From NCBI GenBank assembly GCA_014529385.2, contig CM043969.1, positions 10,271,001 through 10,335,000 of the forward strand: a stretch of 64,000 bases of DNA. Direction: 5' to 3'. The DNA comes from Adiantum capillus-veneris. Its lineage: Eukaryota > Streptophyta > Polypodiopsida > Polypodiales > Pteridaceae. Under the pieces are notes generated by a model. It was not told where the DNA came from. It did not search any database and saw only the letters and a program-made list of their open reading frames with translations. The translations under genes and the position numbers were made by a program. This document shows, in pieces, positions 21,965 through 33,954 of this stretch; position 1 is the stretch's first letter; every line of letters begins with the position of its first letter.

Positions 21965-23664
21965 ACGTTCTCTTTAGAGTCAAACTCAATTTATACAAGC
22001 TTTGGGATCCCAACAATAGAGGAGCATCCGCCCACAATGGATCTTGCAAACTTGCAATTGATAAAGACCAATTTTGTTGAGAGAGTTTGGATGACAAATC
22101 ATGAGAGTGAAGGATTGTATAGATATGTTTCCGGCATTGAGGTCAACCTTTATAGGTGCTCAGAGCCATACCCAAAAGAGCTGACAGATTACAAGCTCTT
22201 ATATGTCTATACATATAGAGTCGACTATCAATGGAAGTCTATTGTTTTTGTAAGGACGAGAATATAGAGTTGTAGAAAGCACAAATCCATGGATTGCATC
22301 AGACATGGGTGGATATTTGGTCAATGAAGGACCACAAATACCTCCACCATACACAAGAAATCCTACAAGAATTCCAAAAAGGGAGCCACCTAGATATCCT
22401 TCTAGAGCGATAACGAGGGACGAAATGATCACAAAGATGGCAGACATGTCTCCTCAAGTGAATCTTCCTCAAGGACCAATCTCCAATAGAACAATTGATC
22501 CCTTTTAAGAAGAACCTAGCCATAGTAGAAGACCTGAAGCAAGAGAAGGATTGGGAGAGTCTATGGTTAGACTTGTAGACAATCGGCGATTTAGACCATC
22601 CCAGATCCAAAAATGGGTAAACAAGAAATACGCAAGAGATAAAAATCAAAGAGATCACACAGAGCCTTTCAAAAAATCTTATCCACAAAATGTCAAAGGT
22701 TAGCTCCTCTTGTAAATGCTGATCCAAGGGAGCTTAAGTGGTGCAAAATTGAGAGAAAATGGACAGACCGTACGAGGGAAGAGTGTTACTATAGCATGGT
22801 ATATGCTAGGGAGAGGTATGTACAACCTATTCCAGTAGCACCTACTCCACCCATATACATTAAGGAGAATGTACCAGGTCTAGTAGGAGTTTCAAGACCA
22901 CAGTCTATCTTAAGACAACAACTCACACTGCCAGGTGCTAGAATGTCTGTAGACATGAGATACATGCTGATAATGGAAGCATCTAATAAACAAGCGATAG
23001 TACCAACTACAATGTATTATAACAACCAAAGCAGGTACTTCCCTTCATAGCAGTTGAAGATGAGAGAAACAAATGGAGTGGTGAGGTCGGTACAACCTCC
23101 CCCTCCTGCATTTCAACTTGAAAAAAGAAGATATGAGATGGATTAAAGGACATTGCAGCTCATTGTGAATAGAGGCTTAGCTGGATCAAAGGTTGTTTAT
23201 AGCCAAGAGGAAATGCAAGAAGAAGCTCCTCAGTTAGAGATAGATTGTCATAAAAGCCATCAAAACCACTTGGTCAACCAATGTCCTTAGACGGAGATTA
23301 CTCAAGTAAATGCCTATTGTCTAGACTGTGGTGTCATTGACCTGATCCCCGATTGTCCAAAAAACAAAGACCGAGTCAAAAAGATCACAACTAATGTCTC
23401 AAAAATTTCTCATGTACCTAGTAGCTCGAAAAATAAAAACGTCGTACTAGTTCAAGTAGTTACGAGAGCGCAATCTCAAAAGGAAGTTGATAAGAACCCA
23501 GAGATAGAGAATATAAAAACTGAGGCCAGTCCAAAGATGGGTGAGCCAAAGACCAATTCACCTAGTCAAAAAAGCAAAAGCAAATAGAATAGTTGGAAAG
23601 GTAGAAAGGCTAGTATGAAAGCACGTAGGGAACGAGAGCAAAAATCCTTAGCTGAGGAGCTTAT
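21965..23664 (+). pseudogene. gag: A1 gag, N-terminal and central part
   Basis: By alignment to C (ATG at 61843) the start is at 21965, but A1 reads ACG there. Shared domain: FVERVW..NHESEGLYRY, YKLLYVYTY.VD.QW, then a Pro/Arg-rich stretch (RIPKR.PP.YPSRAITRDEM). A frameshift near 22250 and stops near 22507 and beyond break it. Two degenerate zinc-knuckle-like segments follow (about 23245-23370, e.g. CLDCGVIDLIPDC). Assigned as gag by position and the knuckles. The E-element duplication CTTAT (23660-23664) ends this piece. Confidence 0.55.
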
Positions 23665-24135
23665 TGTAGACGGCTGGCGCGTCACCATGTGGGAACGTGT
23701 TCTTAGAAGATGGGCAGTGAATCATTTAGTAATTACTAGAGTAATTACTATGGTAAACCCGAAGCATATAAATAGGGCCCATTACTTTGACATCGGGGGG
23801 GAAATTGTTATCACTTGTATTAGCTCTTGGAGCTATACTTGCACTTGAGCATCAGTGGCAGTATTATCGGCTACACTTTCTCTCTCTGTAATCATATTCA
23901 CTGTAATCTCAATCATGATATATATATATTCCAGTGATACTAACTTCTCAATAGTCTTCTGAATCTGAATCTGAACTTTATTCCAGTCTTTAAGTCTGAT
24001 TCTCATTTCAGTATTCATATTTCAGTCCAGTCCACTGATTTCTGTATAGTCTGCTGTCTGAACTCTTCCTACTCGAAGTAGCTGAAATCCTTCAACACTG
24101 GAATTAGCTATCTCAAGAGATCAGCTCCAATTCCA
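23665..24135 (+). repeat. 5' LTR of E
   Basis: 471 bp, TGTAGACGG...CCAATTCCA. TATAAATA box at 23767-23774. A double palindromic phrase TAGTAATTACTA / GTAATTACTA at 23727-23750 lies upstream of it. A few percent different from the 3' LTR. Confidence 0.9.
23767..23774 (+). promoter_or_regulatory. TATA box of E LTR
   Basis: TATAAATA, ~100 bp into the LTR, conserved in the 3' LTR copy near 44462. Confidence 0.65.
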
Positions 24136-24138
24136 TTT

Positions 24139-24158
24139 TGGCGATCACGGTGGCTAGA
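24139..24158 (+). promoter_or_regulatory. Primer-binding site of E
   Basis: TGGCGATCACGGTGGCTAGA three bases after the LTR. The tRNA is not identified. Confidence 0.6.
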
Positions 24159-24209
24159 GCTGAAGCTCGTTGACTAAAAAACTCTTCTCCCAGTTGAAGT
24201 TTTCAGCAA

Positions 24210-25928
24210 ATGGCACCAAAATCCAATCGTGGCCGAAAATCTACCAATCGTGTGGACCCCATTCCTGAGGAGTCAGGAAGAGAGTTTGACCCCAAGCAAG
24301 AGAAAATGACTGACACTGAGGCTCAGGGGGAGCATAGTCAGGCTGATGAGGCGCAGGACTCACAGCACTCCAGTCATTCTCGACGCAGACGGGCAGAACG
24401 GGAATCACGAAAGGCAAAGAGTTCCAAAAGTTCTCAATCTCGCTAGAAAGATGAGCATATCAAAGGCAGAAAGGGAAGTCACCAAACTTCTAGCAGATAA
24501 AACAGAGAGGATACTGATACTAACACAGAGACAGAGATTGACTGGGATGCTGAAACTGACAATTGCAAGAAGGTTCCCAAGCGTCAGTCTGAAGCCAAGA
24601 AGAGAACTGGCGGGATCAGCAGTAACCAAAATGATTACACCGCTTCCCTGAAGATTTCCTTTCCCATGTTCAAAGGAGGGAAAAAGGATGATCCTAATGT
24701 TCACATACAAGCTTTTGAGCAGTATGCTGAACTCAAAAACATTGATGAAGATGATTGGGGGGAATAATTTCCACAAACCTTGAAGGAAGCAGCAAGGAAA
24801 TGGTATTATCATTACCCTGCATGCCAACTGAGATCATATAATAAATTACTTAAGGCCTTCAGGTAGGAATATTCCGACAATCGAGGGGATGAGGATATTC
24901 TCTGTGAATTGGATCAGATTAAACAGAGGAATTTGTCAGTCCACAGCTATGTCGAAAAGATCAAAGAACTGACCAGACAGTTGCAAGAACCAACGACTAG
25001 GAAGAGATTAAGGGCATGGTTTCTGAATGGTTTCAGAAGCAAGAAGCTGAGAGAACAAGAAGTACCAGCCCCTACAAAGAAATTCACGGACCTGGTCCAA
25101 CAAGCATTAAAACTGGAACAGCAGGCTAAGAAAGAAAAGAGCCACAAGAAGCGAAGGACCAGTAGCAGTAGTTCGGCTACTGAAGCAACCGATTCCAGTG
25201 AAACATCCAGCAGCTCCGATAATTGGACAAAGGAAAAATCAAAGAAAGGATCATGGACCAAGAGAATTGAATAAATGGCTAGGCAAATTGCAGAGATTAG
25301 CCACACAAGACAGTCGGTCCGGAAGATGGAGACTTGGTGTTCAAGATGTAAATCCAAGGACCACATCTCCACGGAATGCCCACAATGTACCTACTGCAAG
25401 GCCTTCGGTCACCTATGGAATAATTGTGGCATCTGAATTCATCATTTTAAGAAAGGAAAGGATCTATCAGTGGTTGCCTACACTGAACCAGTGAAGGCAG
25501 AGCCAATCAAAGTAGCCCAAGAAGAAGGACCAGGTACCAGTGGTACTGGTCAAGGACGAGGCAGATACCAACCAGGAATGGGCAGAGGAAGAGGAAGAGG
25601 CAACTTCCAGACCAGAAGCATGAATTGCTACACCTGTGGGAAGTATGGTCATTTTGCAGCCCAATGTCCAGATGCACCGGTAACAACTGCTACTGAGGCT
25701 AAGGCACCAGAGCCAGTCCCAGTCAGAGTAGTTACCAGGAGCAAAGGAGTAATCATTGAAGAGATTCCAGACATTTCAGAAGTACCAGCCAACTCCAACA
25801 GCAGCAAGTGGGCCCAACAAAGGGAAGTTTGGAAGGCCAAGGGTAAGGAAAAGGTGGTAGATGAGTGGCAAGAGCAGCGGGAACTAACAGCTAAAATCAC
25901 TGAGGATTTAGCTAAGAAGCTGCCATAG
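24210..25928 (+). pseudogene. gag: E gag with three zinc knuckles
   Basis: Starts ATG at 24210. The same frame runs to 25928 but is broken by stops (for example 24444-24446, 25272-25274, 25434-25436, 25926-25928). Basic/Ser-rich N-terminus, gag core (SFPMFKGGKKDDPNVHIQAF region near 24655), a Lys/Ser-rich segment, then three CCHC knuckles: CSRCKSKDHISTEC, CTYCKAFGHLWNNC, and after an Arg/Gly-rich linker CYTCGKYGHFAAQC. Three knuckles are more than the usual one or two. Confidence 0.8.
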
Positions 25929-27059
25929 CAGCCAGAAAGTTTCGAGGCTAGAGTCATTCAGAAGATACCAGCCCAATCGACTGATAAAGATCAGTCAGTA
26001 CCGGCCATGACAGAGACCATGTTGGCTGTGGTACATGGACTAGCTGGTGAGATGGAAGAGGAAGGAAAGAGTAGTACTGCTAAAGAAGAATGGCAGTATG
26101 AAAACACTAGCTCTGACAATCAGTCTGACCAGGAGCAAGAGGAAATTCAGGTGAAAATTTGTGATAGAATCCAGAAGCTGGCTGTAGAGCTGGAGGATAT
26201 AAGAAAGACCTTACCTGAGGTGGCCAACTTTATCAGGCAGCGTAGGAAGACTAAGGCAGAGGCCAGAACAGTAGACCTGACGGTTGTCCGGGATGATGAA
26301 GTTCCACTTATTCAGGTAGATTACAAGGTCAGGAAGCAGTGGGAACCTCTCTCAAGAGTCATACTGGATGGAGGAGTAGGAGTCAATATAATGGGAGCCC
26401 ATCTTCAGCAAAGAATGGGTATTACTAACATGAAACCAGCACCATTCAAAGTAAGAATGGCAGATCATCGAGTCGTACAAGCGACGGGCATGATTGAAAA
26501 CATGTAGATAAGAGTGGGGAGGGAAAAATTCAAAGCTAGTTTCATAGTTTTGGATGTCCAGAGAGCATATGGAATGCTATTAGGCCGCCCATGGTTAAGA
26601 ACAGTACATGCTGTTCATGACTACGCCAACTAGACCTTAGCCATAGAAGGGGCCAGTGGCAGAATCAAAATCCAGACCAACAACACCAGGAGCTGGAAAA
26701 AGGAACTGAGGCCGAAGGAGTTGTGTCAGAAATACCGAGCTAAGAAAAGTGAGCGAATGCTAGCAGCAATGAACATCTTTTCTTTGGCAGAAATTGATTT
26801 GAATGCAGTCCTAATAAACAAAGAACAAGTTGACAAGCAGAACAGACAATTCCCTGATCAGTTTACTGAAGTCAATACAGGGGAAAGAACCGTTCAGCTA
26901 ACTGGAAGAATGGAGGAACCAGCGGATACTGGCCAAATAGAAGAATCAGTATGTTCTGAAGAGAATCCACTAAATCAGAATAATGATTCAGAGATGAATG
27001 GACCTTCTTGGGACTAAGCTGAAGATTCAACCAAACGAAAAGAAGGAGGACCAAATTGG
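25929..27059 (+). pseudogene. pro: E protease region
   Basis: Same frame as gag. Coiled segment, then VILDGGVGVNIMG (retropepsin active site, DGG form) near 26360 and LLGRPWL near 26580. Stops at 26505-26507, near 26631 and at 27015-27017. Ends in an acidic linker toward RT. Confidence 0.75.
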
Positions 27060-28676
27060 TTGCTTCCAGATGATCAAGAAGTGGAGGAGTGGAACGTGGG
27101 ATCAGAGGAAAATCCCAGAATGATCAAAGTCAACAAGCACCTGAAACCGGCAATGAAGGAAAAGGCAAGGAAAATGTTCCAGACCTATAAAGATGTATTT
27201 GCCTGGGAACATACAGATTTGAAGGGAGTAGATCCTGAAGTCTGTCATCACCGAATACCACTGAAACTAGAAGCTAGGCCAGTCAGATTGCAAAGATACC
27301 GGATGAACCCCAACTATGCAAAGAAGGTCAAGGAGGAGATTGATAATCTTCTCAAGGTTGGGTTCATTACGGAGGTAGCAAGTAGTGATTGGTTATTTCC
27401 AATAGTCGTTGTTTCTAAGAAGAATGGGAAATTAAGGTTATGTGTCGACTATAGGAAACTAAATTCCGAGACCATCAAGGATCCGTTTCCCTTACCTTTT
27501 ACTGATATGTTGCTTGATGAGATCGCAAGATATGAGATGTATAGCTTCATGGATGGTTATAGCGGCTATAACCAGTTATAGATTGCTCCGGAAGATAGGG
27601 CCAAGACCACTTTCATCACTGAGTGGGGATTCATGTATCTGGTGATGCCTTTTGGCCTGTGCAATGCACCAGCTACTTTTCAACGGTGTATGATGGAGAT
27701 GTTTAATGAATTTCTTCATCGGTTCCTCGCCATTTTCATGGATGACTTCACTGTCTATTCAGCTGAGGAACAACACCTTCTATTCCTAGAGATGGTTTTT
27801 AAACGCTTTCAGGAGAAAATTATTTGCTTGAATCCATTTAAATCAGTATTTCTGGTTTGGAAGGGACAACTACTGGGACATGTGGTTTCCCACAATGGAA
27901 TAGAAATGGCCAATGAAAAAATACAATGTGTCCAGCAAGCTAAAGCTCCTAGAACTGCTTCTGAGTTGAGTTATTTCTTGGGGTATGTGAATTTTTATAG
28001 AAGATTTGTACACAAATTTTCTTCTCAAGCAGTACCACTGTATGAGCTTACAAAGAAGACCAGTAAGTTCAATTGGGCTGCTGAATGTGAGGAGAGTTTC
28101 CAGAATTTGAAAAAAGCCATTACCAGCAAACCAGTCCTCAGGAAGCCGAATTGGGATATTATTTTTCATGTACACGTAGATGCTTCAGGATTGGCAATGG
28201 GGGCAATATTAGCTCAGCCAGATGGCAGGACAGACTATCCGGTCTATTTTGCTAGTCGGAGATTCAATCAGGCTGAACAAGGCTATACGACTACTGAAAG
28301 AGAAGCCCTCAGAATGGTTTTTAGCGCTACAAAGTTCAGGCATTACCTATTGGGGAAGTTATTCCATTTTTATGTGGAGCATCAAGCTCTTCTGTTTTTT
28401 ATTAACAAAGTCATTATTCAAGGCAGGCTGATAAGATGGATGATGTTCCTTATGGAATTTGAGTTCAAAATTTTCCATAAGCCTGGCCGAAACCACTGTG
28501 GAGCTGACGTCCTTTCCAAAAGTATAGAAGGATATTCAGAATCACCTCTGAGAGATGAACCAGTGGATGCTGATTTATTTCAGTTTGAAGTAGAAGAATC
28601 AGTGGATCCTGAATGGTATGATATTTATCGATTCCTTTCCCAAGGTGCCTTTCCAGAAGATTGGAAACAGAATTAG
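27060..28676 (+). pseudogene. pol: E reverse transcriptase and RNase H
   Basis: RT fingers/palm (VSKKNGKLRLCVDYRKLN), a TAG at 27579-27581 where relatives read Gln, then MPFGLCNAPATFQR and active site FMDDF at 27735-27749. RNase H follows with HVDASGLAMGAI, TTEREAL and GADVLSK; the third position reads VEH instead of TDH. Only one RNase H is present, unlike B and D. Confidence 0.85.
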
Positions 28677-30049
28677 AAGAAATCTTTGATCATAAAAAGC
28701 CTGAAATTTACCATCATTGGGGGAGTACTTTATCGATTGGGTGTGGATGGTATACTTCAGAGATGTGTTCCAATGGAGGGAAGAATGCAAGTTACCTGAG
28801 AGGCACATAATGGAGAGTCTAGTGGTCACTTTTCCAATGAAGTAACCTACAAGAATATTCTGCAAGCAGGTCTGTGGTGGCAAACAATGATTGCTAATGT
28901 CAGAAGCTTTTGTAAAACTTGTGATATATGCCAGAGAATGGGCCGACCAACAGTTGCAGACATGACTCCTTAATGCCAATACAACCATTGGGAGTATTCA
29001 TGAAATGGGGATTGGATTCTATGGGACCTTTTAAGAAGGTGACTCCCAGGAAGAACATTGTGATGGCTACTTGTTATGTTACCAAGTGGGTTGAAGCTAA
29101 GGCTCTTCCTGACAACACAGCCAAGTCAACTGCAAGATTTCTGTTTGAGAATATTGTCTGCCGATATGGATGTCCAATGGAAATTGTGACCGATCAAGGG
29201 ACACATTTCATCAATGATACTATGGAAATCCTATTGGATATGCTTTTAGTCAAGCATCGGAAATCTAATCCTTACTATCCCAAATGCAATGGACAGGCTG
29301 AAAGTAGCAATAAGACAATTAAGACTATTCTCACTAAGGTGATACAAAAGAAACCAGACCAATGGGATTTGAAGCTTCAGACTGCTCTATGGGCTTATAG
29401 GACAGCTTATAAGGTAACTACTGGAATGACACCATTCAGAATGGTGTATGGAACTGAAGTTGTGGTTCCTATGGAGTTTATAATCCCCAGTCTGAGAATG
29501 GCTGTAAAGTATGGACTAGACTTCAAGCATAATCTTAAGAAAAGACTGGATGAACTGATGCAGTTAGATGAACTCAGGCAAAGAGCTATATTGGAACAGG
29601 AAATTGTTCAACAAAGAAGGAAGCACTGGCATGATCGCCGAATTAAAGTCCAAGAATTTCAGAAAGGAGACTTAGTGCTTCTATATCAGTCAAGACTGGG
29701 TCCAAAGAAGCCGAATTTGAAGATTGCCTGGGCAGGACCTTTTGAGGTTGATTGGGTCTTCTCTAATGGCACAGTCAGATTAAAAGACTTATCGGGACTG
29801 ATATTGCCGGGAGTATATAATGGAGAAAAGATCAAACTTTATTACTCAGAGACCAGAGAAACTGGGTTAGAAGAAGTCACTAAGGAACTGGAGGTTGTTG
29901 ATCAAGAGATACCAGAATCAGATATTTTTGGTCTTTTCCATGTGCAACCAGTTCCAGCTTCAGAACCAGTACCTGAAGAATCAGATCAGGCTGATTTAAG
30001 AACCAGTACGAGTATGGTCCAGCCAGAGTGGGAATCAGTTCAAAACTAG
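28677..30049 (+). pseudogene. pol: E integrase
   Basis: The zinc finger part (28680-28960; HNGESSGHF, CKTCDICQ) is in the gag-pol frame with stops. A frameshift near 28930 leads to an open core: GLDSMG, VTDQGTHF and GQAESSNK (D, D, E visible), then a coiled, basic C-terminal region and barrel. Ends TAG at 30047-30049. No chromodomain. Confidence 0.83.
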
Positions 30050-30118
30050 TATGAACACATTTTCCAAATTTTAAGTGGCCAACGGTCAAATGGTATTCCA
30101 GTGATAATTATTACAAGG

Positions 30119-31405
30119 ATGGGTTGCAGTCTTGTCCAATGCATGTTTGCCACGTTAGCAATGGCGCACACAAGTCTAGGTGCGGTGAGTGGTGGAGCTT
30201 TTATGGCGCGAACACGTATAACAGTCAGGAGAGTTAGCATTTTTCCTCATAAATCTCCTGCGCGACGTTTTCCTCCTGTCAACCATTCGCCATCGCCAAG
30301 CTCCGAGGTTTCTTCACTACAGCCGCAAACTTCAACCTCTGACGAGACAGCTGACTCTCAGAAAACCTTACCAGCGACACGAGGCAACGGATTTAACACA
30401 AGTAAGTCCTCTTTGCCTTCGCCTGTTTCATCGTCGTCGACCTCACAGTGTATGGGTAGAAGGAAACGTTCAGAGAAGATGCAGGAAACTCTTGAAGAAA
30501 CCCAGGCTATCATTGCAGAGGCAAAGGCAAGCCTTCGTGTTCTTCCATACAGTAAAATCCAACAATATGTCTTTACTAATCATGCAATGACTCTGCTACA
30601 ACTCTGGGATCTGCGAGTTGTATTGCAAGCGACAAGGATTGCTTTTGATGCAGGGATCATCAAACAAGTTCTTGATTCCTTTGATGCAGAAAACAACAGT
30701 GCTATGATAAATAATAGGAGGGTGTCAGTGACACCAGAAGCCATTGCATTTGCATTTCGGATGCCCAATGAGACTAAACCATCGGTGGCAACTGCGCAGC
30801 AAATAAGTATTGCTCTAAAGGAGGATGAAGCAGCTCGAAAGAAGCGCAAGGCAAGTGCTCAAGGAGTTCCAGTAGCAGGACTGGAAGCCTCCGCTGGTTA
30901 CAGGTTCGTAGCCGCAGAAGTCAGTCTTAAGAATAGCCCTACTTATGTGTCAGAAAAATTATTTGCTATGCTGTTGGCCAAGATACTGGATCCACAAGTC
31001 CATATCAACCTGTGTCAAATACTCTCGCATAATGTACTTCAACAGACTGCCAAGTTGAAATCTCAAACTGTTTTCAAGGCATGGTATGTCTGGCAATTTC
31101 TGTATTGGGCTACTGCTGCAGATGTTAATGAGCAGGTAAAGTTGGCTTGGAGTGAGAAGCCTATTTCTGAACCTAAGAAAAATTGAACTGTCCTCAGACG
31201 ACGAGGAAACTGACAGTCAAACAACTTCCAAGGACTTGAAAAGGAAAGCTACTATAGAGGAAGCTAGTAGTTCAAAGAAACCAAGAATTACACTGACCAA
31301 AAGCAGCGAATTCTTGAAGCAAATCGAAAGCCAAGTAAAGGCAGCGAGCACTGAGACAACTGTACCTGATCAGACAGTTGTCAAACATACAGTTGTTGCT
31401 GGTGC
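30119..31405 (+). pseudogene. E extra ORF (ORF3), N-terminal part
   Basis: Open from ATG codons at 30119 or ~30163 to 31186, then shifted one frame (31152-31405). Features: Ser/Pro-rich basic start, coiled helix (KMQETLEETQAIIAEAKASL), a globular part with RVSVTPEAIAFAFRMP that recalls the VTPE-type segment of extra ORFs known from plant retrotransposons, and two Lys/Arg clusters that could be nuclear signals (AARKKRKA, SSKKPR). No signal peptide or membrane segment seen, so there is no support for an envelope. Cut by D at 31405. Confidence 0.6.
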
Positions 31406-32897
31406 TGATGCATGGTTTTTAGGACCCCTTCTGAAGATGCAATAAAGGCACAGTCAGTTGTTGGGGAGATGAGGATACTCTAGTCCAAGGGATCTCGAAA
31501 GAGAAGAAAAATCTATTTCACAAGCACCAAAGAGTAAAAAGTGCCATGGACAGAAGATACGTGGGAACGAGCTCTTATGCATGCCTACAACCTATATCTT
31601 ACAGAATAGCCCATTCTAGGTGTGAATTTCTAGTGAAATTTACACGAGGATGTTCGTGTGGACTCACAGCACAGCATACTCCGTTTTCACTTTTTTACCG
31701 ACAGTAAATATTTTTTACCACAGTAAATATTTTTCACCTACATGGTAAATACAGATCACTTTTTACCTACAGTAACTTTTTTTACCCATGGTAAATATTT
31801 TTTACTGCACCATAAGTATTTGGTAGGTAACAGTTCACTGTTACTAGAAGCAGTGATTGGGCATCAACAATGCTGTTACAGGAGGAGAAAAGGGGAAAAT
31901 CTTATGGTAAAGGTGAGTCAACAGGGATAAAGACTTTTGAGTTGAAAAGAGACATGCGGATTTTTTCAAAGAACACATGTCAAAAGAAGCCATGGTTGAG
32001 GATTTTTTGAGAATTTGATATTCAGGAGGACCCAGCAGGTCCCCCCCTGACATGTGTAGAACCTCCAGTTTCAACAGCCACCTTACCTGCTCTTAAATGC
32101 TGGTCAAGGCCTTATCCCCATGTGTCACAATCAAAAAAATCAGCATTCACCCTCCCCTCTCACATGACTCTAGAGAATATCTTGATGGTGACATATCAGG
32201 TGACCTCAATCTGTTGACCACCCTAAGCAAAAAGTAACCCCAATCAGCAGATTTAAGCATGTTTATCCCTAATCCTAAACCCTCTCAGAAACCTATATAA
32301 GGAGGCCTTCTCTCACTCAAAACCAACACTTCACCCACTTCACCAAGCAACGAAGCTATGACGACATTGCTCACAACGAGGAGCTATGGATGGAGCTCTA
32401 CTCTCTCTCCCTCTCTCTCTCTCCCTCTAGTATGCTACATTACTAGCCCTAAAACCTAAATAAGGAGTCTTCTCTCATGCTCCATGGCCACCATCCTCGC
32501 CATCATTCTCTAAGGTATTGATGTGTTGCTAGTAGGATCATACCTACTTGCTGGGTTGATTGTTTTTGACAAGGGATTATGCCATCCTTGGCTTGCTTCT
32601 CTATATCCTTGTTATGTATGATCAGATGCGGTTGTATTGTTAAGCTGATGTCTTGTGTATATATATGCTACATAAGGTCCCTAAGCTTCGTTTCTATGTG
32701 TTTACCATATGTTTTGATGCCATCATAATGCCAGAAGTCTCACTTGCCTATGTGCACTATGTGTGAGGTCCCTAAACCTCTTAATTTAGGGTGGTGCCCC
32801 TTTGATTTGTTCTTTGCTTGTTTGCATGAGGCGTGGTTTGTGGAGTGTGCATGAGTATAGAGGCCACCCGATTGCACTGCTCTTTTTCCCGCCATCA
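31406..32897 (+). repeat. 5' LTR of D
   Basis: 1492 bp, TGATGCATGG...CCGCCATCA. The U3 contains a cluster of TTTTTTACC / ACAGTAAATA phrases at about 31690-31815, and a TATATAAG box at 32294-32301. A CT-rich microsatellite near 32400-32430 is longer than in the 3' LTR. Confidence 0.92.
32294..32301 (+). promoter_or_regulatory. TATA box of D LTR
   Basis: TATATAAG, also present in the 3' LTR near 40975. Strong core promoter candidate. Confidence 0.7.
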
Positions 32898-32900
32898 TTT

Positions 32901-32920
32901 TGGTGCCCCCATGGAGGAGG
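32901..32920 (+). promoter_or_regulatory. Primer-binding site of D
   Basis: TGGTGCCCCCATGGAGGAGG three bases after the LTR. Same type as the B primer site. Confidence 0.65.
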
Positions 32921-32969
32921 GCTACACAGACCATCAGTCCACAAGCAATGAAGATGTGCAATCTACAAC

Positions 32970-33155
32970 ATGGACGAATGGCGTGAGGAGTTTGCAAATT
33001 GGAGAACAGAAGAGGAGGAGGCTTTAGAGGCCTTACAATCTTTCATCGAAGTCTTGTTACCCGGTTGCAGTGTCATTGAAATTCAAGAAGTAAGTTCTTC
33101 TACATGCCTTGTTCGTGATCGTCGCCAACGAAGGAGAGTGAGAAGAAGAGCTTGA
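32970..33155 (+). CDS. D leader ORF a
   Basis: 61 aa from the first ATG after the primer site. The acidic, helical N-terminal half (EEFANWRTEEEEALEAL) is followed by a very basic tail (RDRRQRRRVRRRA). No family recognised. First of four consecutive small ORFs between the primer site and gag, so it may be a leader-encoded accessory peptide or an upstream ORF. Confidence 0.4.
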   Translation: MDEWREEFANWRTEEEEALEALQSFIEVLLPGCSVIEIQEVSSSTCLVRDRRQRRRVRRRA

Positions 33156-33175
33156 TATACCTCTCCTCTCAACCT

Positions 33176-33367
33176 ATGAGTGCTCCAGAAACCTCCAACG
33201 CACACGAGCTTGAAATATTCTACATCAATATACACGAAGGTACTGTGACACACATTAAGGGAAGAGAAAGCATCACTAGACCTCTCTATCCTGAGGAGCC
33301 GACTAAGAGGAGGAAGATCACCTCTACACCTAAGTGGCCCAAGGCCGCAGTGCGTGCTCAAGCGTAA
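33176..33367 (+). CDS. D leader ORF b
   Basis: 63 aa, 20 bp after ORF a. It ends in a Lys/Arg/Pro-rich segment (EEPTKRRKITSTPKWPKA). Unrecognised; could be an exon or a chance opening. Confidence 0.3.
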   Translation: MSAPETSNAHELEIFYINIHEGTVTHIKGRESITRPLYPEEPTKRRKITSTPKWPKAAVRAQA

Positions 33368-33404
33368 GGTAACATTTGGCTTAATCTCATTAATAAGGGA
33401 TTAC

Positions 33405-33878
33405 ATGACCACTACAGGCAAGAAAAAGGCTAGTGAGCAACCAACTTCAACCTCGAACTTGCAACCACGACTCTCACCCCTAAATCCTCCTGAAGCAAAG
33501 AGGCGAAGGCTTGCCTACAAGATTGCCGCCCATCTGCGAGTGCTCCCAGTGCACTTTGTGAATCCAGACACCACCAATCCCAAGCCAACCTCCTGTTCGT
33601 GTGAAGATCACTTTGGATATTGTCCAAAGTGCTTTGGAGACCGGGTGAAAAGCCTCCCTGCCCTACCTTTTCTACTAATTTTCAAGAAGTTATCTCAATC
33701 TAAGGAAACTATCTTAGTTGATGATGTGCTGCACATTAATGGTGTCACTTTCATTCGTCATGCTGATTATGGTAATAGAATCCAATTGTTGCTTGCTAAA
33801 AGGCTCAGCATTGTACAAAGTGTTGCCATCACGCCTTACGTCTTCACAGATGCATCAGGAAGAGTCGAAGTGATCTGA
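33405..33878 (+). CDS. D leader ORF c, Cys-cluster protein
   Basis: 157 aa from ATG 33405 (the frame opens earlier only with a GTG). Ser/Pro-rich start, basic KRRR cluster, then C-x-C-x7-C-x2-C (CSCEDHFGYCPKC, about 33592-33630), a possible metal-binding knuckle, followed by a globular-looking C-terminal part. No family recognised. Its length and composition favour a real protein. Not seen in the B leaders. Confidence 0.5.
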   Translation: MTTTGKKKASEQPTSTSNLQPRLSPLNPPEAKRRRLAYKIAAHLRVLPVHFVNPDTTNPKPTSCSCEDHFGYCPKCFGDRVKSLPALPFLLIFKKLSQSKETILVDDVLHINGVTFIRHADYGNRIQLLLAKRLSIVQSVAITPYVFTDASGRVEVI

Positions 33879-33954
33879 GGTGCTGACCTTCTGTGGCTGA
33901 TCAGGCTCATTGGTCCCAAGGTGGTGCAACTAAGCTAGGCTCTTGTGTGTAAGT

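Noticed and set aside
33152-33367. Stop-start overlap between D ORF a and ORF b
   Set aside because: The overlap needs a TTG start; the first ATG of ORF b is at 33176, 20 bp downstream.
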